Source: Nannochloropsis oceanica
Taxonomy: Eukaryota > Sar > Eustigmatophyceae > Eustigmatales > Monodopsidaceae
Reading direction: 5' to 3'
DNA length: 64,000 bases
NCBI GenBank assembly: GCA_004519485.1
Contig: CP038131.1
Span: 506,001-570,000 of the forward strand
Shown one piece after another: positions 32,379 through 43,077 of the stretch. How positions within the stretch are numbered: the first letter of the stretch is position 1; each line of letters opens with the position of its first letter. Below the pieces are notes generated by a model. The model did not search any database and was not told the DNA's origin. It saw only the letters and a program-made list of their open reading frames with translations. Made by a program: the position numbers and the translations under genes.

Positions 32379-33125
32379 CCAGAGACGAGGTGAGAAGAGA
32401 CGGAAGGAGAGGAGAGGGGGGCTGCGTGATGCATGTGTGGCTGCATTTAGAATTGACTGGACCCTAACTGTGTGCCGCATGTTTCTAGGATGTAGGATAA
32501 GTTCCTTGCCTTTTTAAAGAGCACAATAAGATTTCTATTTCAATTAAAAAAGAAAAAAGAAAAAAGAATGACCTATGCGGGGGAATATTGCGGGGGGCAA
32601 GGTCACGAATAATTCCCCACTTTGGTGATCTCAGGACGCTTGACTTCACTAATCACATCATCCTGCTTTATAAATTTATGAAGGAAATCCATAACGCAAT
32701 TCTTGAGCAGATGGCATCCATCATCGGTCCATCCACTCCATCCATCGCACCAATCGCTTTGTTTCTTCCTCACCCAAAAGCCATAAATATCCGGCAACAC
32801 TGGCTCGCAAAGCCACCCTTCAAAGGGCAGACGCACGCAACAGTACACATCCAACACGCGCACAACGTGCAAGCCAACCCACAAGAGGAATTCCGTAACG
32901 CCGCCGCAACGTTCTTTCTCGTCGTGTTTATGCTCCCAGAAACCTGCGCGGAACAAATTTGTGCGGCGAATCCCGGAAGTGTCAGGTGAGACAGAACATT
33001 TGCCAAGCTATTTGTTTACAATACTTACTTTGTGGTGCTCCACACAACGTCTCTTTTACCGCCTGGTCCGCCATCACACAGCAAGCAAGCTAACTCAACA
33101 CACAAGTCAGCTCTACATTAGAACC
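32379..33125. other. Intergenic with one doubtful ORF
   Basis: Contains the 3' UTR of the dehydratase and the promoter of the next gene. The only candidate is the minus-strand ORF 32603-32956, listed separately. Confidence 0.4.
32603..32956 (-). CDS. Doubtful ORF, 117 residues, Trp/Cys-rich
   Basis: A continuous minus-strand ORF (MFRAGFWEHKHDEKERCGGV to ...EITKVGNYS), divergent from the four-TM gene. It has a hydrophobic patch (VTEFLLWVGLHVVRVLDVYC) and is rich in Trp and Cys. An overlapping plus-strand ORF of similar length (32588-32989) is equally open. No family is recognised, so it may be chance. Confidence 0.2.
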   Translation of the reverse strand: MFRAGFWEHKHDEKERCGGVTEFLLWVGLHVVRVLDVYCCVRLPFEGWLCEPVLPDIYGFWVRKKQSDWCDGWSGWTDDGCHLLKNCVMDFLHKFIKQDDVISEVKRPEITKVGNYS

Positions 33126-33860
33126 ATGTCGGCACGCCACGGACAAGGAAGTCGGGTAAGTTGCGGACGGGGATTCACTTAGCGTTTAAAACTTGCCGCT
33201 ACCTCTCCATGTCCTCAGCATTCACTCTCTCTCCGGTTGGATGAATTTCCCTTAAATTGAATTGCAAAGTTTTTTATGCTCCACGTCTTTACGTTTCTTC
33301 ACTTCATATCAACTCACTCCCCGTAGGATGAGGAGATGAAGGAAGCAGTAAATGAGACAATTCAATCCAGCATTCAGCAAGGGAAGGAAGCCTTTGAGCA
33401 CTTGAAGGAAGACCCTGGGGACAATTTGTTGAGCGTCGCGCTCCTCATCCATGCTGCGGTCAACATGTGGCAGTCGGTCATGTTAATCTGGCGCCCGCAG
33501 CAAATGGTGTCCGGTCTTCTGGGTGGCATCGAGACGAAATGGCACGGCAGCAGCCAGTGGTCACTTTTGCGTTGCCTCGCGTTCCAGACGCTCGCCATGG
33601 GCCTGGCGACCGGCGGCGCGGCGATCAAGTACTCTTCTAAGGACAAGGCGATCCTCAATTCGATCTTGCTGGCCTTCCATGCCGTTACTATGAGCGATAT
33701 GTTATATTACAAGTGGTATAAGGAAAGTAGCTTTTCCTACACGCCATTATTTTTTCACTTGCCTATGCTTGCCCTCCACACGCTTGCCCTCCTCGGGTAC
33801 AATAAGAGCGAGGCTATGAGCACGGGGATGCAGACGCGCAGCAAAACCAAGCGCACGTAA
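33126..33860 (+). CDS. Four-transmembrane protein, function unknown
   Basis: Two exons: 33126-33155 (MSARHGQGSR, donor CGG/GTAAGT) and 33327-33860, giving about 187 residues. After an amphipathic acidic N-terminus (DEEMKEAVNETIQSSIQQGK) there are four hydrophobic helices: LLSVALLIHAAVNMWQSVML, LLRCLAFQTLAMGLATGGAA, AILNSILLAFHAVTMSDMLY and LFFHLPMLALHTLALLGY, then a basic tail (MQTRSKTKRT). The tail and topology suggest an ER, Golgi or vacuole membrane protein. I do not recognise the family. Confidence 0.7.
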
Positions 33861-34333
33861 GGGGAGGGGGAAACATGCTGGAAGACGTCGACAGGCAACA
33901 ATTGCCGGCGGGAAAGCATAGGCGGGATTGTCAATGAGTAATTTTGAGGGTATGGCCACGAGATAGAGCTGGCTTATGATCTCTGAATGTAAAAGAGAGA
34001 GATGAGGTACGACATGGGGAATATCAAAGAGAAAGAAAAAGCATGGAAAAGACACGCCTTAAATGAAGTTGCTTAGGCTGGACTTGTGCATGTAGCAAAG
34101 AGAAAGAGAGAAGAGTCCCTAGGAGAGCGTATTGATATAAGGAGGGTGCACTGAGGCTAATGCTTCAAAGCTGATTCCTGGGACGAAGCACACGGCAGAT
34201 TTAAAAAAAAGACACTTGTCGGGATGTGAACAAAAAGGCAAAGAGAGAGAGAAGTGAGAGGAAAATGGAAAGGATATACAGATCTAGATTTTTTGTCGAA
34301 AATATTTATTCACAAAGTCTCCATCGCTTTGAC
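33861..34333. other. Convergent 3' region
   Basis: Between converging genes; A/G-rich, with no supported ORF. Confidence 0.5.
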
Positions 34334-35019
34334 TCACACAAACCCCAAGTCGCTCTCGATATAAGACTCTCCCGAAATGTTCGCTTTCAAGGCCGCAAGC
34401 TGGGGACGAAACACCTGGAACGACTCACTACTTCGATGTACACGCAGATACGCATCATCCTTGTCTACGTAGCGCTCGAATATTAGGACCATGAGAGGGT
34501 CCTTGTCACTTATGGCCAAACCATATGACAATGTGCCGGCTTCGTTTTCTTTTACGACGACGGCAAGCGGTGCAAAGGCGGCCTTAAAGATCTCCACGTC
34601 CTCAGATCTTCGGAAAGTCACGGATACAACCAACCAGAAGGCACCTACGGATTTGAAAAAGAGCGAAAGGGGAGTTTAGGGGGACAAATAATGGGAAGGT
34701 GGGTGGCAAACGAGGAGTAAGCAAGGAAGAGGAGCCTTTGGATCGCCTCGCAAAGTGCGAGTCACTGAACAAGTTGTGAAAATCAGAACTTTTGCAAGGG
34801 GCCTCTGCTGTCCTCCAAACACGAACCTGGGACTGGTCTGCGTGGGTGACTGGCAGTGGCGACGACAGGTTTCTGTGGCATCGTTTGATGGTTTGGACGG
34901 CTCAAAAGAAATGTCAAAGTACAGCCCGCGAACAGGCCAACTAAGAATAATGGGAAAGGGGAATAGCGGTCGATCTTTCGCAGCCACTTGTCCATTGTAC
35001 CTGTTGGTGTGGTTTGCAT
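34334..35019 (-). CDS. Membrane-anchored ABM-domain protein
   Basis: Two exons, 35019-34827 and 34644-34334, joined by a GTTCGT donor in phase 1, giving about 167 residues from MQTTPTG (an inner start MDKWLRK is also possible). A single N-terminal membrane helix (PFPLFLVGLFAGCTLTFLL) is followed by a short Pro/Arg linker. The C-terminal 100 residues read as an antibiotic-biosynthesis-monooxygenase-type alpha/beta barrel: LVVSVTFRRSEDVEIFKAAF, NEAGTLSYGLAIS, PLMVLIFERYVDKDDAYLRV, HRSSESFQVF. The pattern of an E..P/AGTLSYG strand, an FERY strand and H-x-x-S is the ABM (DUF1330-like/YgiN) arrangement. Such domains dimerise; substrate and redox role are unknown. Confidence 0.72.
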
Positions 35020-35259
35020 TGTTTAAATAGTTAAAGTAGAAGACGAAGGCACGTACTCCCAGCAACCGACGCCGTTGCAAAGCTTCCCTTCCCCTGCCTC
35101 GTTATCGGCCCCTAACAATATACAACACATTCTCACCCGCAGGGACTAGATCTAGATTCTTGTTGGCAGAGCGTAACCACCTATTTCCCCGTTGTAAATC
35201 AAGCCAAGACTGAGCCAGTCCAGCTTCCGCAGCAGGCTTTAGTCATCTGGAGCATCACG

Positions 35260-38200
35260 ATGGTAAGACCTCCCCCTCGCAAGCTCATGGCCATACCAAA
35301 AGTGTGCGAAACATGACATTAGACCCTATTATATGCATCTACAGTTCGGCTGGTTGGCCATTCAGGACGGGGGAGAGGGGAATGCGCAGCATCCTGCCCC
35401 AGACGAGGAGATGGCGGAGACGCGGGAAGCACAGGAGACGCAACTGGAGGAGCGGTACAACGAAGCAATGCAAGCGCATGAAGATGGACGAAATGAGCTA
35501 GCCAAGCACACATACCAGCAGATTCTGCAAGGCCGGTTGCTCCAAAATGCAACCGCGGCCGACGACCTGCTCCTCAATGTCCGGTACCTGAGCACGAAAA
35601 ATACGGCCGAGCTCCTGCAGGCTGAGGGTAAAGCCACCGAGGCACTTCATGCGTTTGCTCGCGCCACGGAAATGGACCGCGGCGATGTCATGGTGTGGTT
35701 GCATTTGGGTTCCCTGTGTGAGGCCCAGGGACTTACCCGGGCGGCGCGATATGCCTATGAACGTGGGCTGGAATCGGAGGCTGGAGAGACTTGGGAGTGT
35801 TTGGAAGGCCTAGCCCGCGTATTGGAGGCCCTGGGCGACTGGGCTGCTTGCCTGTCGATCATACAGCGGGCATTGCGGGTAGATAGGAACCACCCGGGTC
35901 TATTGAATCAGAGGAATCGTGTGCGAAGGGCTTGGAATCAGGGCGCAGCCCCTTCAGCAGCTGCGGGCATGGGGGTAGCGGGGGGGGAAAACCAGGGGGA
36001 GGATGGGGAGATGGGGATGACGGTGGATGACGATGAGCAGATGATTGGAGGTAGATGGTTCTTGACAGCAACAGCCCATCGATGGGGAAAGGGGAGGTTT
36101 CGGGAACGGGCGCCGGCGACGATTATTTCTTTGACTTTAGACGCGGAGAGCAAATCGCATGCATGGGCTGAACTTGGTCGGACACTACTTGCATCGAAAG
36201 AGCCTGGTTTGTCGATGCCTGTAATTCTGGAGGCCAAGATGGCTCGGGGCGGTGTGAATGTTTCGTCGCCGCGTTCTTCTGTTGGAGGACGAGGAGGAGC
36301 AGGAGAAGGAGGAGAAGGAGAAGGAGGAGGTGGCCATAGCCAAGGCCGACGGACTCCGCGTATCACCGAGGCCGAGCGCTTGCGACTAGCGGCCGAGGCA
36401 GCAGCAGTAGCAGCAGCATCAGCAGCATCAACAGCAGCAACATCTTGCGGCGTTGGTGGAGTAGATGAATCCAAGGAGGGCCATCAGGAATTGTCTGTGT
36501 CGTCAATGGCCGAGAAAGAGGACGACGATGCTAGCACCTCTCAAACGAGTGAATCACATGCCCGTCGTGCATCGAGACGAGGTAGTCGCCCTTACAAGGA
36601 CAAGGATCGGGACGGAGGGAATGAGATGAATCAGGAGAAAAACAAGAGGGCGGCGACAGACGCTGTCTGTGAGTGGGTGGATTCCCACCTGTTGGGGAAG
36701 AGGAAAGAGACGTCGTTCAGAGATGGAAGGCATGGCGGTAACTGCAACTCTAGCAATGGCAACGCGGACAAGGAGGACCACGATGATGATCTGGGATGGT
36801 GGTCTGCCAACTATTCAAGAAGAAATTCAGCCCACTCACAAAGGGATGACAGGGAGGAGGGAGGGGGTGGGGGGGTGTCTTCTCCCTCCGCCGGTGTACG
36901 GGGGGGAATGTTCCACGCTGCCGCTAGTGATGAAGGCGCTGAATTGGTAAGTCAGCAATTTCGACCTTTCAAGGGCACGCATAATAGTTTGTGTGACGTG
37001 TGTATGGATGGGGGGGAGCTTACGTGCTGTGAAACTTGTTCGTTGGTTTACCATACGGGGTGTCTATTTGCGCCGCCTGGGTTGAGTGAAGTTTTTTATT
37101 GCGATAGATGCAGGGAGGAGGCGTATAGAATAGCTAAGCGGAAGCCTGTACGTGTGTCGGATCATGCGTTGTTTAGCTCGCAGATCGAGGAAATTTCTAA
37201 TGATTTCTTGCCGTCGGTGAGGATAAACTTGGGGGCTTTGGACGTGATGCATCGGTTGGTCTTGAGGTTGGCACGGGTGAAGGAGGGCAGGATATGGGAG
37301 GATGGGAGTCTGCGGAGGGTCGTTTTGGCCCTTGAGGAGGCGTCTAGGCCATTTTCAAGGGATCTGGAGTGGCATCTATATCGTGAACCAGCGTTGAGCG
37401 CATTGAGGGAGTTGGATTTTGGGCCGGAGGGAGAGCTCTTTCTCGCGGAGCTGCATTTGGACGAGTTGTTGCTGGGAACGTCGTCAGGGGGGGGGGGGGG
37501 CAGCGGGAGCGAAAGTACCATTATTTACGGAGGAAAGAGAGGTGAAGAGTGACACGACATCGACCTGCAGGGGGAAACCTTGTGGTGGTGAAGCAGGGGC
37601 AACTCCACCGGAGACAACCCCTGGAAGCAGCTGCCGCAGCAGCGATGGCCATGCTGCGGCATGTGATCTGTTCGTAATCAAGGTTTTGGAGGCTTTAGAG
37701 CAGCAGAACAGGAAAAAGAAAGGCAAAGCCGAAGACATTGAGAACGCCCCCCCGAGCTGGGAATTCATCTACGAGGAGGAGCGAGAGGTGTTTGGAGCCG
37801 AGTATCTCTGTCGCTTCGCTTGGCTGCGTGCATTGCTGGCGGCTTGGCGGGAGGATGTGACAGGTGCAGAGACGCTTTTGAAAGAATGCGAGGCTTACTT
37901 GGAAAGAGAAGATGGGTTTGGGACGCGAATTGAGCAATCGCATTGTCAACGGCATCCTTATATTTCTTTTGAGGCCCTGGACAGTAAAAGGAAGGAGCTG
38001 ACGGAATGGAGTGAGTGCGGGACGACCCGGAAGCTGGCCACGACATTTCGAGAAGGAGTGTTGGCGTCGGCGGGTGGGGGTTCGGTGGCGGCCGCGCAGC
38101 TTTTCTTGACTATGATTCGTCGGAGGTTTTTGGGTGTATCGGAAAGTAAGGAGGTGGGAACGGAGAAGGAGGCGGGCGCGAGTAAGTTGCGGCAGAAGCA

Positions 38201-41055
38201 CGTGATGGAGGAGTTGCTTTCTGATTTTTTGGAGCACGAAGCCAGTACCCTTCTGGATACACTCAAGGCAGCAGGAGGTAAGACAACTGTTGCAGTGAAT
38301 AATTTTTGTGGGATTATGGATAGATTTGATGCGGCCTTGCGCCGACATCCATCCATGCTGATGGTCACGCTGGTGACCTGCGCCAAGACCGATGACCTCA
38401 CAACAGCGGTACGCCTTCTGCATGAAGCCCTCCGGCACGTGCTGTTGGTTGACCCCTGGGGGGACAAGCTCGTTGCTACCTACCTCCGTAATCTCCCCAT
38501 TGGTCGGGCAGCCCAGGCGCGTCCCTATTTGACACGGCTGAATGTCTTGCTTCTCGACACATTGAGTCGGCTTTTTGCAATGGCGTTGCGGGAGGGATGG
38601 CCTACCTCATTATCCATACCTGAGGATGTGGCGGCACATTTGCCAGCAACGTTGGCCTCACTGTTGCGTTTCTCGTCCTTGCCCTACTCCCGCCTCATGC
38701 TGGATGGGGCCCTGGACATTTACAAGGCTATTGCTCGCGACGCGGTTCCTGCCATTTCAAAGAAGATGACTACCACCACCACGACAGCCAACAGCAGTGA
38801 TAGCAACAGTGGCAATAGCAATGAGATAATGCTGGTGGGGGCCACGGCAACGGCCTCGGCCCACTCCAAGGCCCTAGTCGAGATGGGGGAGCGTTTGGAG
38901 CGCGCCACGTTCCGCAGTATGGCCGGTGTCCTGTGCGACCCTCAATTGGACCCAGATTTCCTGCAGCACTACACGAATACCAACGAGGCTCGCGATTACT
39001 GCCGCTCAGCGCTGGAGCATTTTGTCAATCTTCTTGACGAGGACTCGGACTGGGCCGTGGCTCCTGCTCGGGGTGTAGGTGCCTTGACCGACCGGCAGCT
39101 CCGAGCGGTATTACAGCAGCTTCGGAATCTGGCACAATTGGCGCTACAGAACAGTTCTCTGTATGGGACCATACTCTTTTCATGTTACTTGGGTTTAACA
39201 TTTATTGTCCTCCAGCATCCTTTTTTGGAGGCGGAGGTGGAGGCGGAGGCGGAGGAAGAGGTGGGACTGGGATTGCGGCCGCAGCAAGCACGGTTGGAGT
39301 GGTTGGTGCAGATGCATGAGGCGTTGGCAGAGACGGGACGATGTTGCAGTGAGAGAGGTCGCTTTTTGAGGGTTATGCTGAAGGCGATTCCTCCGCCTGT
39401 CTCTGGGGCCGACAAAGAAGAGGAAGGAAGAGCATTTGATGCGACAGTGCAATGTATTCGTTGCTTGCATAATTTGGATTTGTCCCCCAATGGTACCGCG
39501 GCTGACCATCAAGCCGAAGGACGGGCACCAGAGGGTTTGAGCGAGACCATTGGCCTCGCTACTTTTGTTCTCAGATACCTGGAAGAGGCTGAGGACACAA
39601 TGCATAGGAAGAAGCAGTTGCTGACTGCCCTAGCCGTGGCATATAACGAGGAGCCAGCTTTGCAGAAGCCTGAGATTTGCTCGTCTCTTTTTCCATCGAT
39701 TGAGTCTTACTTGCTGCGAGGCTTCGTGATGATTCAGCCTCACGTGTCCGCGCCGCTTGGACAGGACGGAGATACAGAAAGTAGCGTGGGGAAGGGTGTG
39801 GGAGGGGCAGGAGGTCAGCAAGGACCGAGCCGGCTGCTGGCTTTGTTGAAAGGAAATCAGGAACAAGTCTTAACTGAAGCGGCTATGGTAACTAGTGCGG
39901 TCCATGACCAGGACGAGAGCAGGAACAAAGGCGCCCCTGCATCTGCTCGTGGGCGTGACTTGCTACACCTTGACGCGCTCAAATCCAAAGTCGGGGAGGC
40001 GGGAGCGGAGGGATTGCTTTATGTCTACACACGCTTGTATGCGTATGTGGGTGAGTTGAGCCCGGTGCCGAAGTTTAGTAAACGCAAGGGACAGTCTGAT
40101 TCAGATGCGTTTATGGAATATGAAGCTGCAAATTTGGATTTACTTCAAATTCATTTTCTTGACTTGCGCTTTAATCCCCATAGACTTGAGGCTTGGTTGG
40201 GCGTAACGGAGAGAGCCTGGAGTCTCTACCTTATGTACCTCGATCACTGCTCGGCAGTAGCTGCTGCTTGTGGGGAGGCAGATGACGGTGTCAATGCTAG
40301 CAGCGTGATTCCACACTTCGAGAGGGCTTTGCGTCAGTCAGAGCGGCGGCAGGAGGGAATAAAAGAAGAAATGGGATTTTCTGTGCAGCCCTTTTTGGAT
40401 ATCGCCTTTTTTGAGGACGTAACGGGGACGGAGCAAGGGGCGCGGGTGTGTTATGCTTTGGAGGAGATGGGGCTTAGTAAGTATTACAACATGGGATCAG
40501 ACGGGGAAAGAGAAGTATTGATCACATTGTCATTTGTTTCGTGTGGTAAACATGAGAGAAACAACTCCCTAACATCCATACACTTGTATCATGACACGCG
40601 CATACGCAGAGCATTTACTCACCTCCTCAAGGCGTTGCATAGGTGAAGAGGAGATGGACTTGTGCTGGGCTTCGGCGGTGGTCGCTGCATATCGAGTGTT
40701 GGTCGAACGGTGCCTGCATGTGCTGGACGGAATTCTTGAGTATCGTTTGGACCTGGAGCCACGGGATCGGGAGTTGGTGACGAGACGGGTATGTATTTAT
40801 GATTCATGGATGATTGTGCCTTCTCTTTCATGTGCGCTGAAATTATAAAGTTTGCGATCAGCTTGGTGATTGGCTCGTACCTGGTGCTTCTCGGTTCAGC
40901 CCTTCTCATCAGCTTCATCCATCCATCCCACCCTCAGATCGAGGCTCGCGTCCGCTTGGCCACCATCTCTTACATGCGCCATTACGAATCCAGTACCACA
41001 GCCGACCCAAACCTATCACACCACCACCAACAACAACAAGAACAAGAAAGTCAAG

Positions 41056-41105
<50 letters not shown>

Positions 41106-43077
41106 AAAGCTGCCCTTTCTCAGGCCTTGACCGACATGCGAGCAGCCCAAGTGATGGAAGAGCGATACATGATGCGGACACGTCGTTGGGACATCCCTTT
41201 CATGATTGGCAAGCTCTTGGAAAAGACCGGGCGGGCGCGGTATGGCCGACAGCATTCCTACGCCGAGATTGAAGAGGCGGAACCTGGGTGGTTGTGTTCA
41301 TTTTTGTCGCATTACCGACTGGCAATGGAGCTTGCGGAGGGGAGCAGCAGCACCGGCAAGATGGCACGGAAGGATGCGCTTTATCGACTCCACGCTTCGC
41401 GGCTCCGAGCCCTCCTCTCAGACCGCCGGGATGTGAATGGGGTGGAGGAGGTGGCCCCTCCTTCCGCACGAATGCTCCAGGTGCTTCGTCGATATAACTC
41501 CATAAGCAAGGGGGGGGCGAAAGGAGGAGAGGAGACTCTTGCTGCGGATATAGACCTTTCCCGCCTTCGGTGGGAGATGATAATGGATGCGATGGGGGCA
41601 CTGGCAACATGTCGGCGTCTCGACAGTTTCGATCACCGCTCCATCTACCAACGGGCTCGGGCAAGCGAGCATCTTGCGTTATTTCTTCCTTTGTCTGTCA
41701 CGGGGGGAGGGTTAGAATCAGCACCGGCATCAGCCGCTGCAGTGGCTTCAAAATGGGAGAGTGAGCGGGGACTGTCGAAAGAAATGGTGAAGGCTTTGGC
41801 GGCGCGAACAGCGGAGGAGCGAGAGATTCTGTCGGTAAAAGCGGCAAGCGGGCTAATGCATTTATTATTCGAAAAAAAACGGACTCAGATCGTGGCAGTG
41901 TGGTTGGCAGAGGAATGTTCAAATGTGTACGAGTTGATGAACCAGGTACGTATCGAGGCGATGGGTAAAGAAGGGTTGGCAGTAGGGTTGCGCCCAGGAA
42001 CTTCTTAACTTTTTCTAAATCGTCTTTTTTCATCATCATCAATACGTACCTCTGACTCATTTTCATCATATCCTGCTTTCATTCTTCTCTTCCTCGCAAT
42101 AGCGCAACCTGAAATACGAAGCAACTCGCCGGCGCTATATCACCTACTATCTTGCCTTGCTGCAACGCACACGAGACTGCGACCGCCTGCTCGACCTTCA
42201 CCGCAATGTCCGCACGCTTAAGGACCCGACCAACTACCTCCTCCATTGGACACAACGCCATGTCTTGGAATACCTTATTACGGTCTTAGATCAGCTTCTC
42301 CTCCTCCACATTCCCACTATCAGCAGCAGCAGCAATAGCCGCAGCAGCAGCAGCAATGAGAATGAGGTCATGAAATGGTTGGAGATGGCTTATGAAGTAC
42401 ACTTAGACTTGGCGGAGGGCATTGCTGCTGTGAGCGGACGCCGTCGGGGAAGTCTGCAACGAGAGAACATACAGGTTGCGCAGCAGCGGCAGGCCCTCCT
42501 GGCGAAGCTGGGAGGCATTCTCCTCCGAGCATACGAGGCAGCGGTGGTGGTTCCTGCTGCTGCTGCTGCTGCTGCTGTTGGGAATAGAGTGGAGGGCGGA
42601 GAAGCAGCGGAGATATTACCGACTTCGATGTCTGCCTCCACCCTTGAGATCGCGTTGGAGTACGGGCACGAGAGATGGTCCGAGAAGCAAGGACGGAGCA
42701 AGGTGGCGCGAGGGCCCGTTGGCACCGCAGCATCGCCGAAGGGAAAGAAGCGAACGTTACCCTGTGCAACTCCGGTCGTGGGGCCTTCGAGTGGATCAGA
42801 CTCGCAGCAGCAGCAGCAGTCGCCTGGAAGACGCAATGGCGAGGGTAGGGGAGAGGATGGTGGAGGTGGCCGCGGAGGCAACAGTCCCAAGCGGCGATGC
42901 GTGCTCCATGGCAGCGAGGACGAGGAGGAAAAGGAAACTCGGATAGACAAGGTGCTGCAGGGCCACCCTTCAGCTCCATCATCTCTCCCTCCTTCTCCAC
43001 CTTCCAATCCTTCGCCTACTAGTAGAGCAGAGATCATAGAGGTCATAGACGATGGTGACGATGAAATTTTGGTATAG
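35260..43077 (+). CDS. CABIN1/Hir3-like TPR protein with PHD finger (HIRA histone-chaperone complex)
   Basis: Exons: 35260-35262 (ATG only, donor GTAAGA; an alternative start is ATG 35333 without splicing), 35345-40476, 40643-40788, 40938-41945 and 42103-43077. The frame breaks once in G14 at 37487-37500; one base fewer gives about 2420 residues with all splice phases matching. The N-terminus carries TPR-like repeats as in CABIN1/Hir3: LEERYNEAMQAHEDGRNELA, NVRYLSTKNTAELLQAEG, DVMVWLHLGSLCEAQGLTRA, LARVLEALGDWAACLSIIQR. A PHD finger follows at about 545-590 (LCDVC, CCETC, YHTGC, YCDRC; C4HC3). Long helical repeats and a CAG-coded Gln run (about 41058-41104) come next. The last residues EIIEVIDDGDDEILV resemble a SUMO-interacting motif. 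Hir3/CABIN1 scaffolds HIRA for H3.3-H4 deposition. A PHD finger is not part of the known animal or yeast subunit. Confidence 0.72.
37487..37500 (+). repeat. 14-base G homopolymer inside a coding exon
   Basis: The upstream frame (ending GTSSGGGGG) and the downstream frame (GAKVPLFTEEREVKS) differ by one base across this tract, which is the frame break in the PHD-Hir3-like gene. Confidence 0.95.
41058..41104 (+). repeat. (CAG)n tract coding poly-Gln
   Basis: About 15 perfect CAG triplets in exon 4 of the PHD-Hir3-like gene, after a His/Gln-rich lead (SHHHQQQQEQESQE). Confidence 0.93.

Noticed and set aside
37500-37570. Intron as an explanation of the frame change in the PHD-Hir3-like gene
   Set aside because: The only donor/acceptor pair nearby (AGAG/GTGAAG to CTGCAG) would give an intron of about 30 bp, too short compared with the other introns (about 82 bp and up).
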